The notes beneath the pieces are model-generated. The model was not told where the DNA came from and searched no databases. It was given only the letters and a program-made list of their open reading frames with translations. Positions 23,826 through 37,400 of a DNA stretch of 64,000 bases are shown here, piece by piece. Source of the stretch: Nemopilema nomurai (taxonomy: Eukaryota > Cnidaria > Scyphozoa > Rhizostomeae > Rhizostomatidae); contig ML133495.1 of the NCBI GenBank assembly GCA_003864495.1, positions 1,043,294-1,107,293 of the forward strand, given 5' to 3'. Made by a program: the position numbers and the translations under genes. Position 1 is the first letter of the stretch. Each line of letters starts with the position of its first letter.

Positions 23826-26800
23826 TCATTTCTTTCTCTTTAATACAAAATTTGCTAGGTCAACTAGACAGTCCCGTTCTGGGCAGGGTCGCAAAAGATT
23901 TATTGAATTGATAGCCTCTTTAATATAGTTAGCAGCCAAGTCCATGGTTTGTGAAATGCCATTACTCTGCAATTTAATACATAAAATGAATTATAAGACA
24001 TAGGAATAAGTGCATAATAATCATCAGAACAGTTGTGTATGCTAAACCGAAAAAACCTGGAATGACGCATAAGCCTCAATAAGGATGTATTTAAGTTCCA
24101 CCCTAGTTTACAATTCTGCTGTATTGGTCATGATATCCAATTAGCTATTGCGTCTAATAATACTGTAAGAGTATTCATTGTGCCTTATACCTTGACTACA
24201 CAAGTTATGACGTCACAAGCATCTTCTCAACAGTTTCCAAACTTAGCATCAGCAACAACAAAAAGACTCAGCCTACCTGGTTGACGTAGTAGAAGGCCTT
24301 TTGGACGTCACTTTTTTCGGAAAATCGCCTTGAGATTAACGGCTCTAGTTCGGGAAACTAAAAAACATTGAAATACTTATGCAAAATGAACGCAGATAAA
24401 GGAAAGCACTACTTTTGTTTAGGGCTTGCAAAACATTTAATAATTCAGCCAACCAGTTCATTCCTATTGTAAACCCGCAAAACAATCATGCAAATGCAGT
24501 TATGATCCCATGTCAATGAGAAAGCTGCTTATGGTTGCTATCTTACTTGCTTCAATTATGACATCAAAAAGTACAGCATTGTAATGAAAAATGAATATAA
24601 ACCACACTGAGCTACGTCACTTACTCTCTCTGCAGCATAAAGAACAGGAGCTGTAGCCAAACCAAGACTGAGGTCAGCAGTAACAGGCTTTCCAAGCTGA
24701 TCTGACGTAGATGTGAAGTCTAGTGTGTCATCTACAAGCTATGAATTTGATAAAAGCGATTAGAGATCCATTAATCTACAGTTTAATCTAACAGCAGTAA
24801 TTGAAATTTAACTTAAGAAAAGACAACCGCCTCAGACCGCACATTCGGCTTTAAGCACGTTACGCATGCTTAATAAGATAGTGAACTAATTCAACTTTTC
24901 AAAAAACAAGGAGACGCTCCCTTACTATGTCCTTCATAAAAAAGCGTCGATTCGAATATATTATAGAAGTCATAGATAGAAATTTTATATTATACACATT
25001 AAACTGTAAAGAATGGATATACTGCAAGATATGATTGTTATATGCCTCTTTTTCAATATAGCTCCAAAAAACCTAATCAGGAGGCCTGATAGATGAATTC
25101 CAGGCAAAACAAGTTTTGTAATTCACACATTTGATAGCTTCATTATGAATAATCGGTTCATCGCCCACAATATTATCTAGAAAATCAATAAATTAATCAA
25201 TCATTAAAGAGCTTATCATTCATCTCTACCTGGAAGGCGATCCCAATATTTTTGCCAAATCGAAACAGAATATCTTGGACATCCTCTCCGGCATCTCCCA
25301 ACACCGCTGCCTGAAAGCACAACAACACACTCTTCATGAAAAGAAATTATTCAAACTAAGGACCTAAATCATAACAAATGGTCGTGCAGACAAAATACTA
25401 CTCATTTTCTTGTTGGGTTTCACCAAAAGACCACTTTCTGATAGTGTGTAATCATTAACTTCAACCTCATATTCCTTACAAAAGATGGGACGTGGAATGA
25501 TTGATTACAAAAAAAACTGACAAACTTAGATAAAAAAATTAACGGTTGAAAACTCTTCTTCAAGAACTAAAACCTTGCCTGTTGAACAGTTGAACAGAAC
25601 TGGTAATACTAGAAATCTAAAACCATTCATGGGCCAGCGTATCAAACGCTCTGAAAAATGCACATTAAACATACCGCCTTGCAGCTGTTTGCAAGGAGAC
25701 TTGCTGTTTTGAAATATGTCTTTTCTAAGTAATCACTGAACCGCTTCTTGGGATCATCATCAATAAAAAGCTGCATAATTTCGCCTGAAAGACAGAATGC
25801 GGGAACGAAATCGAAAACCAATCCACTTTATCCCTTTATATATGAGCGATGAGATGAAAACTTTCTAAGGAGATAATATTACCATACACTTGCTAAAAAA
25901 GGTATCTAGAAATATTTATAAAACATTGTGGCCTTTTTTTTAACGTAAATACAACGAAAGAGCAGTCTCAAAGAGGCAGTCTTATATAAGACGCTAAACT
26001 TGATAACTTAAAACTGAAAACACGAATGAACTTTTTGACAGCTGACACTGGGAAATCTGGACGTGTTTAACCAGCAAAGTAACATGAGCAATCCAATACT
26101 TTCTCAAATATGTGAATCGGCAGATGGAATAGCTTGACATTTGAAGATTAATTCCATAAATAAGACTTTTCTATTGATGGCTCATGTAAGTTAATCATAA
26201 CAAGCAAAACAAAGGATATGTCAATTCCTCAAATGTTATCGTTTGAGTTTTAGAGCATTAAAAACCTAAAGCGGATCTACAGTAAAAAACACAATTTTCC
26301 CCAAAACTGCTTGATAAATACGAAACCTTTGACAAGATCTTCGATTATTTCCGCAATCAACTCAACAGCTCTGCAGTTTCCGAGTCGTGCCAGTGCAATA
26401 GAGGCTCTAGATAAAATGAAATCTCCAGCCAATATTGTTTGCTTGTCAGTGAACACCATATTTACTGACTGCTTGCCACGTCGTGTCGTTGCCTCGTCGA
26501 TGACGTCATCGTGCAAAAGACTTGCTGTGTGAATCATTTCTGAGATCATTGCTATTCGTTTTTGCCCATACGACAAATTGCTAGAGAAGAATGATCAATA
26601 TGACACTGCATTGAATTCAATGACGAAAGCTTACTATTGCTCATCAATACAACTGCAGACAAAAGAGCCAACAACAACATGATGAAAACAAAGTTACATT
26701 TTACAATGTGCTAGTAAAAAATACAACATATCAGGATGTAATTCAATGCTCTTGCAAAAGTACAATTGACAAATAATGCCGTAGAATCGACAATGGATAG

Positions 26801-28034
26801 TGCAGCGATGGATGACAAAATACACCAAAAAAGTCACCCTCCAAAAACGACACACACATTTGAAAATTCACCCAAAAACTTGCAAGAAGTAAGTTCAGCT
26901 CTATGGCACATCTTCCTACAACAAATCTTTCAATAGCACATCATCTGTAAGTACAGCACATTTCTCTTTTTTGTATTGAATGAAGCCAAAAAAAGTTGGG
27001 TTAAAAAGGTACCAAAATTTGCACTCTTACCTTTTCCCCAGAGTATGAACGTTACAAAGCTTTGCTGCTAAAAATATGGTTGTTGGTCGAATATATTTCC
27101 CTTGTCCATCAAAATAGTAATTGCTACAACCCTCAAGGTTTCCAATTGGTGTCCTTAGTTCCTGTCGAAAATGTAACCTTTGAACTTCAAGTAATGCCAA
27201 TCAAGTGGTGTAAAAGTCTTTCAGACATAATCTTACAACAAAGTGTTTCTGATTAGAGATATCTATCAAAGTTGATATTTACGAAATATTAAAAATGAAA
27301 GGCATTTTCATCTTCTATGACAACTTCCTACCAAAACTGGAGAAGTATGAGAAATTTAAAAAATACCTTCCATAGGGCTTATTTTTGATATGGCTTCTAT
27401 AGAACCACAACTGCAGGAAGTGCTAGTTTTCATGGCTACTTGATACCATAACAGATGTACTGGCTGCTCTAATTTAAAGGTAAACCAGGCTATACAGCTC
27501 ATGCAAGCTTCATTTTTTATCAGAAAAAATTTCATATTGGCCTGCTTTGCATGTTTCAGTGCTCAATTTCTAAATGTTTTTTAATCCATTGTATAACCCT
27601 TAAAACAATATGCATTTTAGAAATTTATAGATATATAAATGTATCTATTTTATTTTTATTTTTTATTGCTTTTTTGATATATACATTTATATATTTTATT
27701 AATTATTATATTGCTGTCTAGAGTGCTCAACTGGTCGGAGCAATTAGTTAGACTAAAATAAATATATATATATATATGCTTCAAGAAAGCCATAAGAAAT
27801 ACAAAAATGGACACATGCAGGAATACCTGGAGTTATTTTTCAGCTTTTGAAATTATTTTAAAGTCTTTAGAGGCTATTTGAGCTTAGAAATTCAGTCTCT
27901 ATTCAAACATTTGATAAAATTGGAATTGACATACCTGTCGAATATCATTAAGCATATCTGAAATATCATTTTTAACATTAGAGTACAAGTCTGTATCAGC
28001 AAGTGATGTGTTGCAAATTTGTGTGGTGTAATCC
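23826..28034 (-). CDS. PDSS1: Decaprenyl (polyprenyl) diphosphate synthase subunit 1, main body
   Basis: Trans-prenyltransferase subunit that builds the long isoprenoid tail of ubiquinone from IPP in mitochondria; in animals it works with PDSS2. Exons in order: 28034-27935, 27161-27031, 26580-26327, 25784-25675, 25310-25230, 24738-24625, 24357-24277, 23966-23826 (stop TGA at 23828-23826). Phases join throughout, giving 336 residues from the first of these exons. Signatures: YYFDGQGKYIRP substrate-binding region; first Asp-rich motif in ASLLHDDVIDEATTRRGK; GEIMQLFIDDDPKKRFSDYL; second Asp-rich motif DDTLDFTSTSDQLGKPVTAD; and the C-terminal LRPCPERDCL expected of PDSS1. The N-terminus is missing from this block; the first listed exon begins with one base of a split codon. 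Human PDSS1 is about 415 residues, so some 80 residues plus the mitochondrial leader remain to be placed upstream. Confidence 0.92.
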
Positions 28035-29025
28035 CTAAATAAAAAATTAATGACTGATACCATGAAAGAAGTAAACAAATGCAAAGATGTTAACATGTTA
28101 ACAAAATATTTGAAACTGTAGAAAGACAGCAATCTAGTTCATTAAATTTATTTGACTTACACAATCAAATTAGAGAAATAACTTTCTGAAGTCATGTCAC
28201 ACAGACAGGTGGAACATCGACAGTTGCAAATTAAATACACTTGCATGGCTCTATGCTCCCTCAAGAAAGACTTAACACATTGAAAAGCAAAAACACAGTG
28301 GAATGGAAAAGATTTCGACAGGAAATTAAAACTACATGGTAAGTGGATGAATTCAGTGAACTAGGTCTCGTGTTCTGTATTTGTGGATAAAATAAACCTT
28401 GGAAAAGTGTAAACTTGAGAAAATTTTGGCAATATTTTAAATGACGAAAAAGATGACAAAAACTTATACAGATAAGAATTTACTTCTCCTTCATCAGACA
28501 GATAGCTTGTTGACAATGTTTACCATTAGCATTTTTTGCAAGTTTTTATTAAACCTTCTACTTAAGAAAATGAACGAACTCATACTAGAACAACATAAAT
28601 CTAATTGATTCATAACACTGGTTGCATACTGCATAAATAGCACTCTTCATCCTCCAAGACCAGGCAAACTTCCTAAGCCACAGACTGGGACACTTTGAAA
28701 AGTTGATTTGCAAATACTACAAAGGTTAATGACATTACCAGCCCAAAATCAACTTAAGTGCTTACATTTTCTGCACCAGTTGGTGTAGATAAAGTTTTTG
28801 TCTAATTCTACTGGAAGTATTTTGAGATGTACCTATTTGATTTGGTTTACTAATAGCAAACTATTATTACAATACCCACTGTTGAAAATAAAAAGTTATT
28901 AAGCGAGTTATTCTTGTTTTCAGGAAATATAAAGTTTGGTTTAAGCATCGTCCTTAAACACCTTTTTGAAGTATTGCAACTTTTCTATTGCAAACATTAT
29001 GAAAACAAGACTTTAAATATTATAC

Positions 29026-29445
29026 TTGCCTTTGCATTTCAGAGGTCAAATTCAAGCAAACGCTATTGCGGTGTTTTCCTTGTAGAATTGGAAGACCATC
29101 CCAGGTAACATTACTCTTGTGCTCATGCAAGCATCGCGCATACAAAAATTTACACTTCCGAGAACAGTAATTGTTTACACTGTAAAGAAGGCCCTTTTGG
29201 TAACCTTGAATATTGTCGTCTTCATAACGACAATGTTTAATGAAGTTCCGTCGACAAGGCTTTCTTTTGATCATTGAAAGCACTAGTCTGGACTCCCTTC
29301 TCCCTTCTCGAAAGGCATAATTCGCAATCCAAATAAGCTGATTGCTCATAACTCTCCAATAAACTCGGGCTTTGCCAACAGATAGATAGGGTTTACAGGA
29401 CTGCAATCGATCTGATATTAATCTTGCATGAAGGATCAAGCGCAA
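29026..29445 (-). CDS. Candidate first exon of PDSS1 (mitochondrial leader)
   Basis: An open frame starting MRLILHARLISDRLQS runs 140 codons to a GTATAA donor at 29025. It is rich in Arg, Lys, Ser and hydrophobic residues and has few acidic residues at the start, as expected of a mitochondrial presequence. It lies directly upstream of PDSS1 in the right orientation. However, it ends at phase 0, while the next PDSS1 exon (28034) needs two bases of a split codon. A direct join would therefore meet a stop. Either a small exon lies between them, another donor is used, or this frame is not part of PDSS1. Confidence 0.4.
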
Positions 29446-31054
29446 AATGTGATTTTCTCGGTTTGTAAATAATAAACAAATACCCTCGCTATGAGAGAAA
29501 AAGCTGGTTTCTGTTGGTTAACACATCCTGTGGATCAATTCCAAGCAAACTGCCTTGCACGACTCAGTCCGAGAACAACGCAATTCTGTCCCATAATTAC
29601 ACAACTTCGACTCACATGTTAGGCCGGAACGTCCTGGAGGCTGCCTGCAGCCTCGTGTTCAGTTGTGAGGTAAGGGCAGACACCTAAAATTTATTTGCAT
29701 CACTAACAAGACAAATATAATTCATTAAAAAACAAATGAATAAAAACAGTGCCGATGATTTGTATTCGAAGGTGGGTGGAGGGTGGTGTAAATGGTGAAG
29801 ATTATGAACTTCTTTCCATTGCTTTCTACATGGCCTTGAAAACTATTCTGCTCTACAAAATGTAATTTACATTTATCATAAAAAGGCAGCAGGAAGAGCA
29901 AGAATGGCAGGGTCGTGGCGGCTCCTAGAAGAGGGCCGGGAAAAATAGCCCCTTTGGGAACCATTCTCTCCAGTTGGGTAAAATTGTATAAATATAAGAA
30001 AATCAAGACCTCTAGAGAAGAATGCATCGTTTAGATCAGTGACCGGACCCCCCCCCCCCCCCCCCGTTAGAATTGAAATCATTTTCTTCCAAAGAAATGG
30101 GATCCTTTATACCTGGGTTTAGGACTACACTATAGCCACTTTGTTGAGCTATTGTTAAGGTTGGTTGGTTATGTTAGTATATTGGTGTCGCTCGGTTATG
30201 TTAGCATATTCAACGGACACAGCATATTCATTAAATAATGCCTTACTTGCCTTACTGGGGTAATCTAAATCTTCTATTTTCAAGAAATTTGAGGTGAAGT
30301 ACTAATGCATTGAGTGGAGTGACAATGCCCGAGCAATCATATCAAAAGTTACATATGAAGCGTATGAGAGGGATAGGGAGGCAAATGAAGGGGCGGAAAG
30401 AGCTCTGGGGGCCCCTAGCTCCCTTACAAACGTCACTGGGTATTAACCTGTGCTCCAGACCCGTAAGGTTAGGCTATGCCGAAGTGCTAAAGAGATGCTA
30501 GACATGAGATTGTACAACTAGCCATCAAACTTTTGGAACAGAAAGCAACAACTGAATGTGGCTAGGTGATGAAGAATTAAGAAGTAAAGAAACGTCTTGC
30601 ATTTACTGGCGTTTAGAAGCGTAACGCATTTATTAGAAGATGCTTGGAATAAGGACTACAGTGGAAGCTCAATTAAGCCCCCTCTAAGACTGAAGATAAT
30701 AAGATAATCCTGGGCTTGATAGAGCTTTCACAGTGTTTACCTTAAAATCTCTTTTGAGCCCCCTCTCAATTAAGCCCCCCCCCCATCTCATCAATTCATC
30801 ATGTACCAGAGTTTATCAACAGACTGGATTTTGCAGCAATAAAATTGAGTGAAAGATACTCCTTGATACTTCTTGCCATTAAAATGTACTTAAAAGAACT
30901 ATAAATTCAATATACGATATTTAGTGAAGTTAAGTAGAATGATTGAGAGCAAATCTATGTTTGGTTGCGTACTGAGCCCTCCTCGCTTGCCACTTGTTTC
31001 AGGGGGCGGTGACAGTAACTGCAACAACAACAACAAGTAAGGAGTCATTCCAAC
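29446..31054. other. Intergenic region between divergent PDSS1 and CUSTOS
   Basis: The two genes point away from each other, so both promoters should lie here. It contains an 18-base C run at 30048-30065 and a diffuse repeat with AATTAAGCCCCC words at 30660-30785. No other gene was recognised; the short open frames at 29725-30082 (minus) and 30310-30501 (plus) have no family resemblance. Confidence 0.45.
30660..30785. repeat. Degenerate repeat with CTCAATTAAGCCCCC at both ends
   Basis: GCTCAATTAAGCCCCCTCT at the left and CTCTCAATTAAGCCCCCCCCC at the right are in the same orientation about 100 bp apart, with GAGCCCCCTCTC in between. The words resemble the AATAAGCCCCC words in the loop of the fold-back element, so it may be a decayed member of a related short repeat family. 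Confidence 0.4.
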
Positions 31055-34000
31055 ATGGCGGGAATAAAAGTAACTGAAATCGAAGAGCTATCAACGGATG
31101 GTGACTCTTCTACAGACAACGAAGAAGCTGAGCGACTAAGGGAAGCAGTAGTTGAAAGTTTCAGCCTAGGTGCAGGTGAGGACCTAAACTAAAATGGTGA
31201 TGCTTTGATGACCCATAGAATATCAAGGCTTTTCCAAACCATTTTTGCAGCAGCTGCAGTTGTAAATAGTCAGATTTGACAGAAATATACTTTTTAAGCA
31301 GGCTCTAGCGAAAAAATAAAAAATGAAGGTTAGTATTTCACTTGATTACAGCAAAAGTGTTGACTCAGTGCAAGGTAAAAACAAGTTATTGTCTTAGCCC
31401 TGAGGCCATGTTTTAAGAATTAAGAAATGTAGCCTTTAAGGTAAGATTTGTTGGCAAATTGTCTTCTTTACAATATCATCCATCATAATAGTGTGTCTGT
31501 GTTTGTCCTGGAGTAAGGATTGGTCTATTCGAGGTCTATTCTATTATATTTTATTCTATCATAATTTAAATATGGGTGTTAAAACCCTCAGCCCTTTCCT
31601 GCAATCATGAGCATAAAATGGGACACATAGTATCCGTTGAAGATCTTCCTATTCTCTTCAAAACAAATTACTCCTTTGATCTCCTTATGCATGAAATACA
31701 CTTACAACCTTGGCTTAGCTCCCAACAGTTCTGTATTCCTACAGTTTTGTTCTAACTTTTGTTGCTTACATAATTCTCTTAGGTATGCCTTCCTTATTTT
31801 ACCTCTTATTTTACATACATTTTTTTTGCTTTATTTCCAGACATATACAAAGCAAGAGCCAAAAAAACCAATGAAGATTATAAATCAAAGCCAAGCCTCA
31901 GGTACCAAATAGTTAAATACTTCAAGACAGGGCTCTGAAATTTTGGTTCTGAATTTTGATACGTAACTATGAGTGTTTTACTAAAAAAAATAATGGGTGT
32001 CTTTGAAAGGAAAAGTTTGCAACATATTGTGATGGAAATATAGTTTCATCTACCTGATGTGAAAATTAGCAGCGTAATGTCTCAAAGGAGTATTCCTGTC
32101 CTCTGGAGGCAGATATTGCTGAAAAGAAATGATGTGTGTCAGATATCTGGTATTTTAACTGGCAGAGATGCTTGATTGTGCTAACTTTAACTCTGTCAAA
32201 CACCTTCTTTATAAAACATATTGAAATTGTTTCAAAAATCTTAATGGGTCATTTGAAATTTCAGAAACAATGATAATGATGCTGAGGATGCTCAAGAAGA
32301 TGATCTGCAGGTTGCCCCTGAGGTCAAATGTTTTTTATCAAAACGCTTGTCAGAATTCTTAGATGGGTAGGATTTTTTTTGCAATCTAATATGAAATTCC
32401 AATTAAAACTCTTTATCAGTTGTATTAAATCAAATGTGTTTAGAATCTTTATTCAGAGCTGGCTATTATGCTGATCTGCCCTCAAACAAGGCTATTTTAG
32501 CAGGATCAAACATATGTATTGAAAATAATCTGCTTAAATAAAACAACTTTCTGTACTTCAATGTTTCAAATGCAGAGTTTTAGAAACATTGTATGGCTTA
32601 ATCACAATTTCGTTTAACTGGTTGAAGGTGTTAAAAAATGTTTATGAAAGTGACATTCTCTTTCAAGCCTGATATCAACAGTGAAAGAGACCCCAAGAAA
32701 TTTTTCAACTCAAGCAAGTAAAGGTTTGTGCCCTTTGCTCATTTTAGGTCATTAGTAAGCCAGGATTGTAAATCCTGATAAAAAATTTAACTTTATTACA
32801 ATTTTAGCCTTTAATTAAAGTCATATATAATCATTGAATTTTTTTGTTTCAGGTATCAAGCTATTCAGAGAATCCAGTCTTTTCTTAAATGGAGCCAGTT
32901 TAATGAAGGCTCAGGAAGCCAAATGTAAAGTACCAAAAAAGCGACATTATTCATCCAGTAGGTATGTATCATGCTTGCCCTCTTGGTCTAATTTTGGTGC
33001 ACTGAATGTTGCATGTTTTTTGTATAAATGTACAGAATTCCAAACAATTTGGTAAAGCAGCCTAGGAATTCTTTCCATCTTTTTATTCTGAATCAACTGC
33101 CAAGTGCATATTGGCCTTTTTTGTAAGACAGGGTAGCAGCTTTGTGGATTTGACTCTCTGTCTCAGAAACTCACCTGGAAAGCCCAGTGTGAGTTATACC
33201 GGGGGGGCTGAGGTGGCATGGCCCCCCACTTTTTTCTAGATCAAAATATTTTCAAGGCCATTTAGAGAGAAATAGAAAGAAGCTTATTAGTAGAAAAGAA
33301 GGAGGTCAAATATTCAGTAGGTAATTAATTTTGTTAAGTAGAACCCTGACTTTGATTCTGTTACCAAATATTGAGGGGTGGCTGCCTTTACTGTACCCTT
33401 TCAAAAAACTTCACATTCTGGGCCCCAATTTAAGAATACAAATTGCCTGCCCTGTAGTTTGCACCTGATCCTTGTAGCTTCACACAATTTTATGATGTAT
33501 TTTAAATGTAATGTTAATTTTTCTTAGCGATTCAGAAGAAGGTGAAATACGTTTACGTGAAGCTGCTGTTACCTCTGATTTTATCATCAGCAATGCAGCT
33601 CCACTGCAACACATTGATGGTTAGTTGAACCTCTTCTTAGAAGCCATCTTTGTTTTCTTTTCTCATTTACAGGTGTTGACTTTCTTTTGTATCATTTTGT
33701 GTTGATTAGTGAATTTTGACTGCCAGAGCCACATATCAAATTTTTGTTATTTTTGCTCAACTTTGAATAAGTTCAAGTGGTGCAATTTATGGTTGTTTTG
33801 GTTCTATGCAGCAAATTTTGGCTGGCTGTATTTAAGCTAGTTAGTTTTTTCATGCTGTTCTAATTTTCTAATTATAGAATTTGTGTTGTTCTATTCTTTG
33901 TACATTCTCCACCCTCTGTCTTAGCGGAACTGTGAGGATCATAATCTGTTTTTCATGTAGATACCTGTGTTCATGGAACACAAAATTATAACAGTAATAT

Positions 34001-34448
34001 CTTTAATAAACAAAAACCTTACATGCTTATAGTGATTTGGTGTCTGGTTTTTTGTTCAGATGTACCCAAGGAGAAACAGAAAAAAGACAATATACATCTC
34101 AATGGGTGCATAGATGCACTTGAAGCGCATAGTGACAAATTATCAATTGATCCGTTGTGTAAAAGAAAGAAGAAGAAGAAGAAGAGCAAGATGAAAGAGT
34201 TTAATGACAGTTGCGATAAGGTAAGTATGCCTAAGGATGAGCTAAATAATAAAGAAAGTGGTACCCATGTAGCACACAGGTGTGGGCAAGAGATTCAAAG
34301 AAGAAAGCAGAATTCACGAAGGACAAGTTTAGATCATGATAGCAAAGAAGACAATGTAACTGAAAAGGATGATATAGAAAGGATTAAGGTGGAGTCGCGC
34401 TTGAGTCCCAAGAAAAAAAGGCGTAAGAAAGATAAGCAGAAGATGTAA
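31055..34448 (+). CDS. CUSTOS: CUSTOS (C12orf43-like) nuclear protein, complete
   Basis: Seven exons: 31055-31175, 31841-31901, 32265-32366, 32668-32723, 32853-32961, 33528-33619, 34060-34448. Together they make 930 bases, i.e. 309 residues plus stop, with every phase matching. Family landmarks in order: acidic/Ser N-terminus with EEAERLREAVVESF; KPSLR; VAPEVKCFLSKRLSEFLDG; GIKLFRESSLFLNG; a second DSEEGEIRLREAAVTSDFII block; then a Lys-rich tail (KRKKKKKKSKMK, SPKKKRRKKDKQK) that should act as nuclear localisation signals. In vertebrates Custos acts in the nucleus and modulates Wnt/beta-catenin signalling; that role is known for the family and only inferred here. The 56-nt fourth exon is required: without it the frame breaks between exons 3 and 5. 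The start ATG is in an ACATGG context next to PDSS1's divergent promoter region. Confidence 0.9.
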
Positions 34449-37400
34449 ATGTTATTTAATAGATTATATTCGTAAATGCCTCAAATACTATGTTCTAACT
34501 ACATCTTGAATCATTGCGGAACATCAGTCTAGAGTTTCAGAGTACAATTCGAACAGAGTGACAATATCAAGCTGAGTTGTACAGGTTCTTATATTTTTAG
34601 GCTATAACAGGAAATGTTTTGCGAATTGGATGATATAAACAACAAAAATTTTGAGAGCTAAACTTAAGACTCGTCGTCTTTCTCTATTCATAAATACAAT
34701 TAAACGGAGCTTTGTATCACTTTGTTTTTAAGTCACAAGGCAACAGTCCTAATCTGCCCACAGTTAGTTTAATTGAAGCAGCCATACATTTCCACTTTAC
34801 CTTCACCCGATATCCATCTGATTAACTGGTTTCTGTTTCTAGTCATAAATGGGTTTACGCATTGCAGTGCTTAAGTGCCACGCACCATGCTCGATCACAA
34901 GTTTCGCTATGAACAACCTCGAATCAATGATTCATGTTCCTCAACAAAGATTGTAGCGCACCTCTTTGCAGATTGTGTGACACGGATGTGGCTCCGTATG
35001 CATCAGCAGCGAAGAGATAAAAGGTCCAACAAAGGGTCTTGACATCTCTGCTTTGAATGGTTGCATTCAACAGTGAGATTTCTCTTTCCAAGAGTCGGAA
35101 GACCAAGAGGCACTAAGTCGAGCTGGCAGCCTTAACGGTGTTGTTAAATTCGCAGTGTTTTTAGGGCTTATGCGTCTCCTGCGATGTAAATACAAAGTTT
35201 TCCTCTGCAAAGGCTCTGTTCTTTTTCAATTTTAATTTTCTGCTTAGCACAACTGACAAGGCACAGTCGTCTCCGGCGTATTAGCATGGGTGACCTGACG
35301 TTGCTGCTGCTGTAGCTCAATACACATTTGCTTGGCTTTGAGATTAAATAAAAGAACTGTGCAACATCGGCTGGATAGCTTAACAAGACGTTCCTCGTCT
35401 AATCGATACAGCCTTAGTTATTCACACCTTCAGGTCAAGTAGCACGTTTGCAGGAATTACGATGCCACTTGGTATTGCTGTTATCTGCTCTCTACATGTG
35501 ACATAACCTAGTTTGGTGTTCAAAGGAGTGTTGGAGCAAGGAGAATTGAAAGTAAGGGAAATTTTAAGATTCTATTTCGTGCGATTACTGCCACGTTACA
35601 TCGTAGCACTGCTGCTTGAACGAGAGGGCAGCTACGAATGGTCATCAGCAAGACTTAATTTTGTCTTGCTTTGAACAATCATTTAAAGTCAATTTTGAGC
35701 GTAATTACACTAAATGGTCGGCAAAATAAAGTTTTATTTTTGTCTACTTTCTCACTTTCGCTTCAATAACATTGATAGAATGCAAAGTTCGCTGATATCA
35801 CATTTGAAACAAGAAGGTTTTTCCTCAACCCAACTCTTCTTTGCAAAAAATTCGACTTGCAAACTTATTTCTCCTACATAGAGCTAAAGGAACGGGTAGA
35901 TTGGCAAGTGACGCGTAGCCAGCCTCGTCTGGACTCTCGTTGTCCATACACTACAGCCGTCTACCTACCTTTTACAGATACTGGCAGCGAGGCTTTATCT
36001 GGTACGCGTGAATTCCAATCTAGGTTGCCTCTTTTACTTTATTGGGACAACTGAATTTTTACTAGATAGCAATTTCCACTGCTACCTACAATGTTCCTTT
36101 ATTCTGTTACATCTATTTTTTGCTGGCCAGTTCCATATAAGAGTCTCCTTTCTAATACTTAAATTAAGATTATATGATAATTAAGATAATAAAGTATGCC
36201 AGAGAAATCGTTACATAGGGTAGCCCATGCATGGTTCAGCGTATAAGTAATGATGACATAAAGAATGACTCGTAATAATAAAGGTTCATTTGACATTTTA
36301 TGAAGAGAGTGTCGATAAATCTTTTATACTAAAATCCCATTCTAAATCCTTGCACTTTGATAATGCAACCAATTATAAAATGAGTGTTAAACAATTTATA
36401 ATTCATTTCGCCTGTCTGTTATTAGAAATGACCGCATCAGTGCAACATAACTACAGCCTTTTTAGCCTTTGCAATACTAATAGAAGCCTGTACAGGGCGA
36501 AGCATCCTTTTGGACCATTTGTGGCGAAGTAGCATCCAGACCGCCACGATGCCACTGACAATGGTGACCCACGATTCGGCGTAGGCCCTGTCATCCCCCC
36601 TGAAATGCGAATCTTCCACCTGATTTTCGGCCTCAGTATACAAAGTCATATGTCCGAACTCGCACGTCCTCGACAACGGGAAAATCATTTGTCTGAGCGA
36701 AAGGACATGATTTGCTGTTACTCCACTTTATCTTTATCTCCGTAAGGAACTGAGGCGTTGAAATGACCCCTTGAGTGCATATGATCATTATCAATTATAT
36801 ATAGCAAACAAAAAGTTAAAACTGAAGCATTTTCTCAAAACATGATTAAATGCAATCGATTAAGAATAATTGTATTCTTGCTGGAATTCCCTTGCAAAGC
36901 GCAGTTTTTTCAATTAACTTTAAAGCATTGTAACTCCAAAATCAGTGAAATTAAAATACACTAATTTTGTGTCATATGGAAACTCTCTATTTTCCGATCA
37001 GCTGTCGGCGGTGTGCTCACATCTAGCAAATCAAGCTCGAGACAATATTGCAGAGAGGAGGTTGGGCAAACAGCACTTCCCAAGCTGCCGGATATTGCTT
37101 TGAAATCAAATAAGTTACGAGTAGGACCGAGGCTCCCGTCAACAAACGGCACGGGAACAGAGTCCTCACTTAATCAATCTCGACCGGCTTTCAATAAGGC
37201 TGCTGAAAAACATTTTCACCGACGAAATACTAGACACACATGTCATTTAGGATATCTGTGCTTTTCGTGAATATGCCTTGCAAGTCCGGAGTCACCGATC
37301 AGTCGAATGATTGACCGGCATACGAAATGATGAGCCAGTGCATATACTGAAGCAGGTAATATATTAAAGCAGTGGGTCTCTTCATAAGGATGCCTATTTG

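Noticed and set aside
27755..27778. TA dinucleotide run in a PDSS1 intron
   Set aside because: Short microsatellite, nothing further to support.
30048..30065. C homopolymer run (others at 51576-51588; G run at 58761-58773)
   Set aside because: Simple low-complexity tracts in non-coding sequence; not treated as functional elements.
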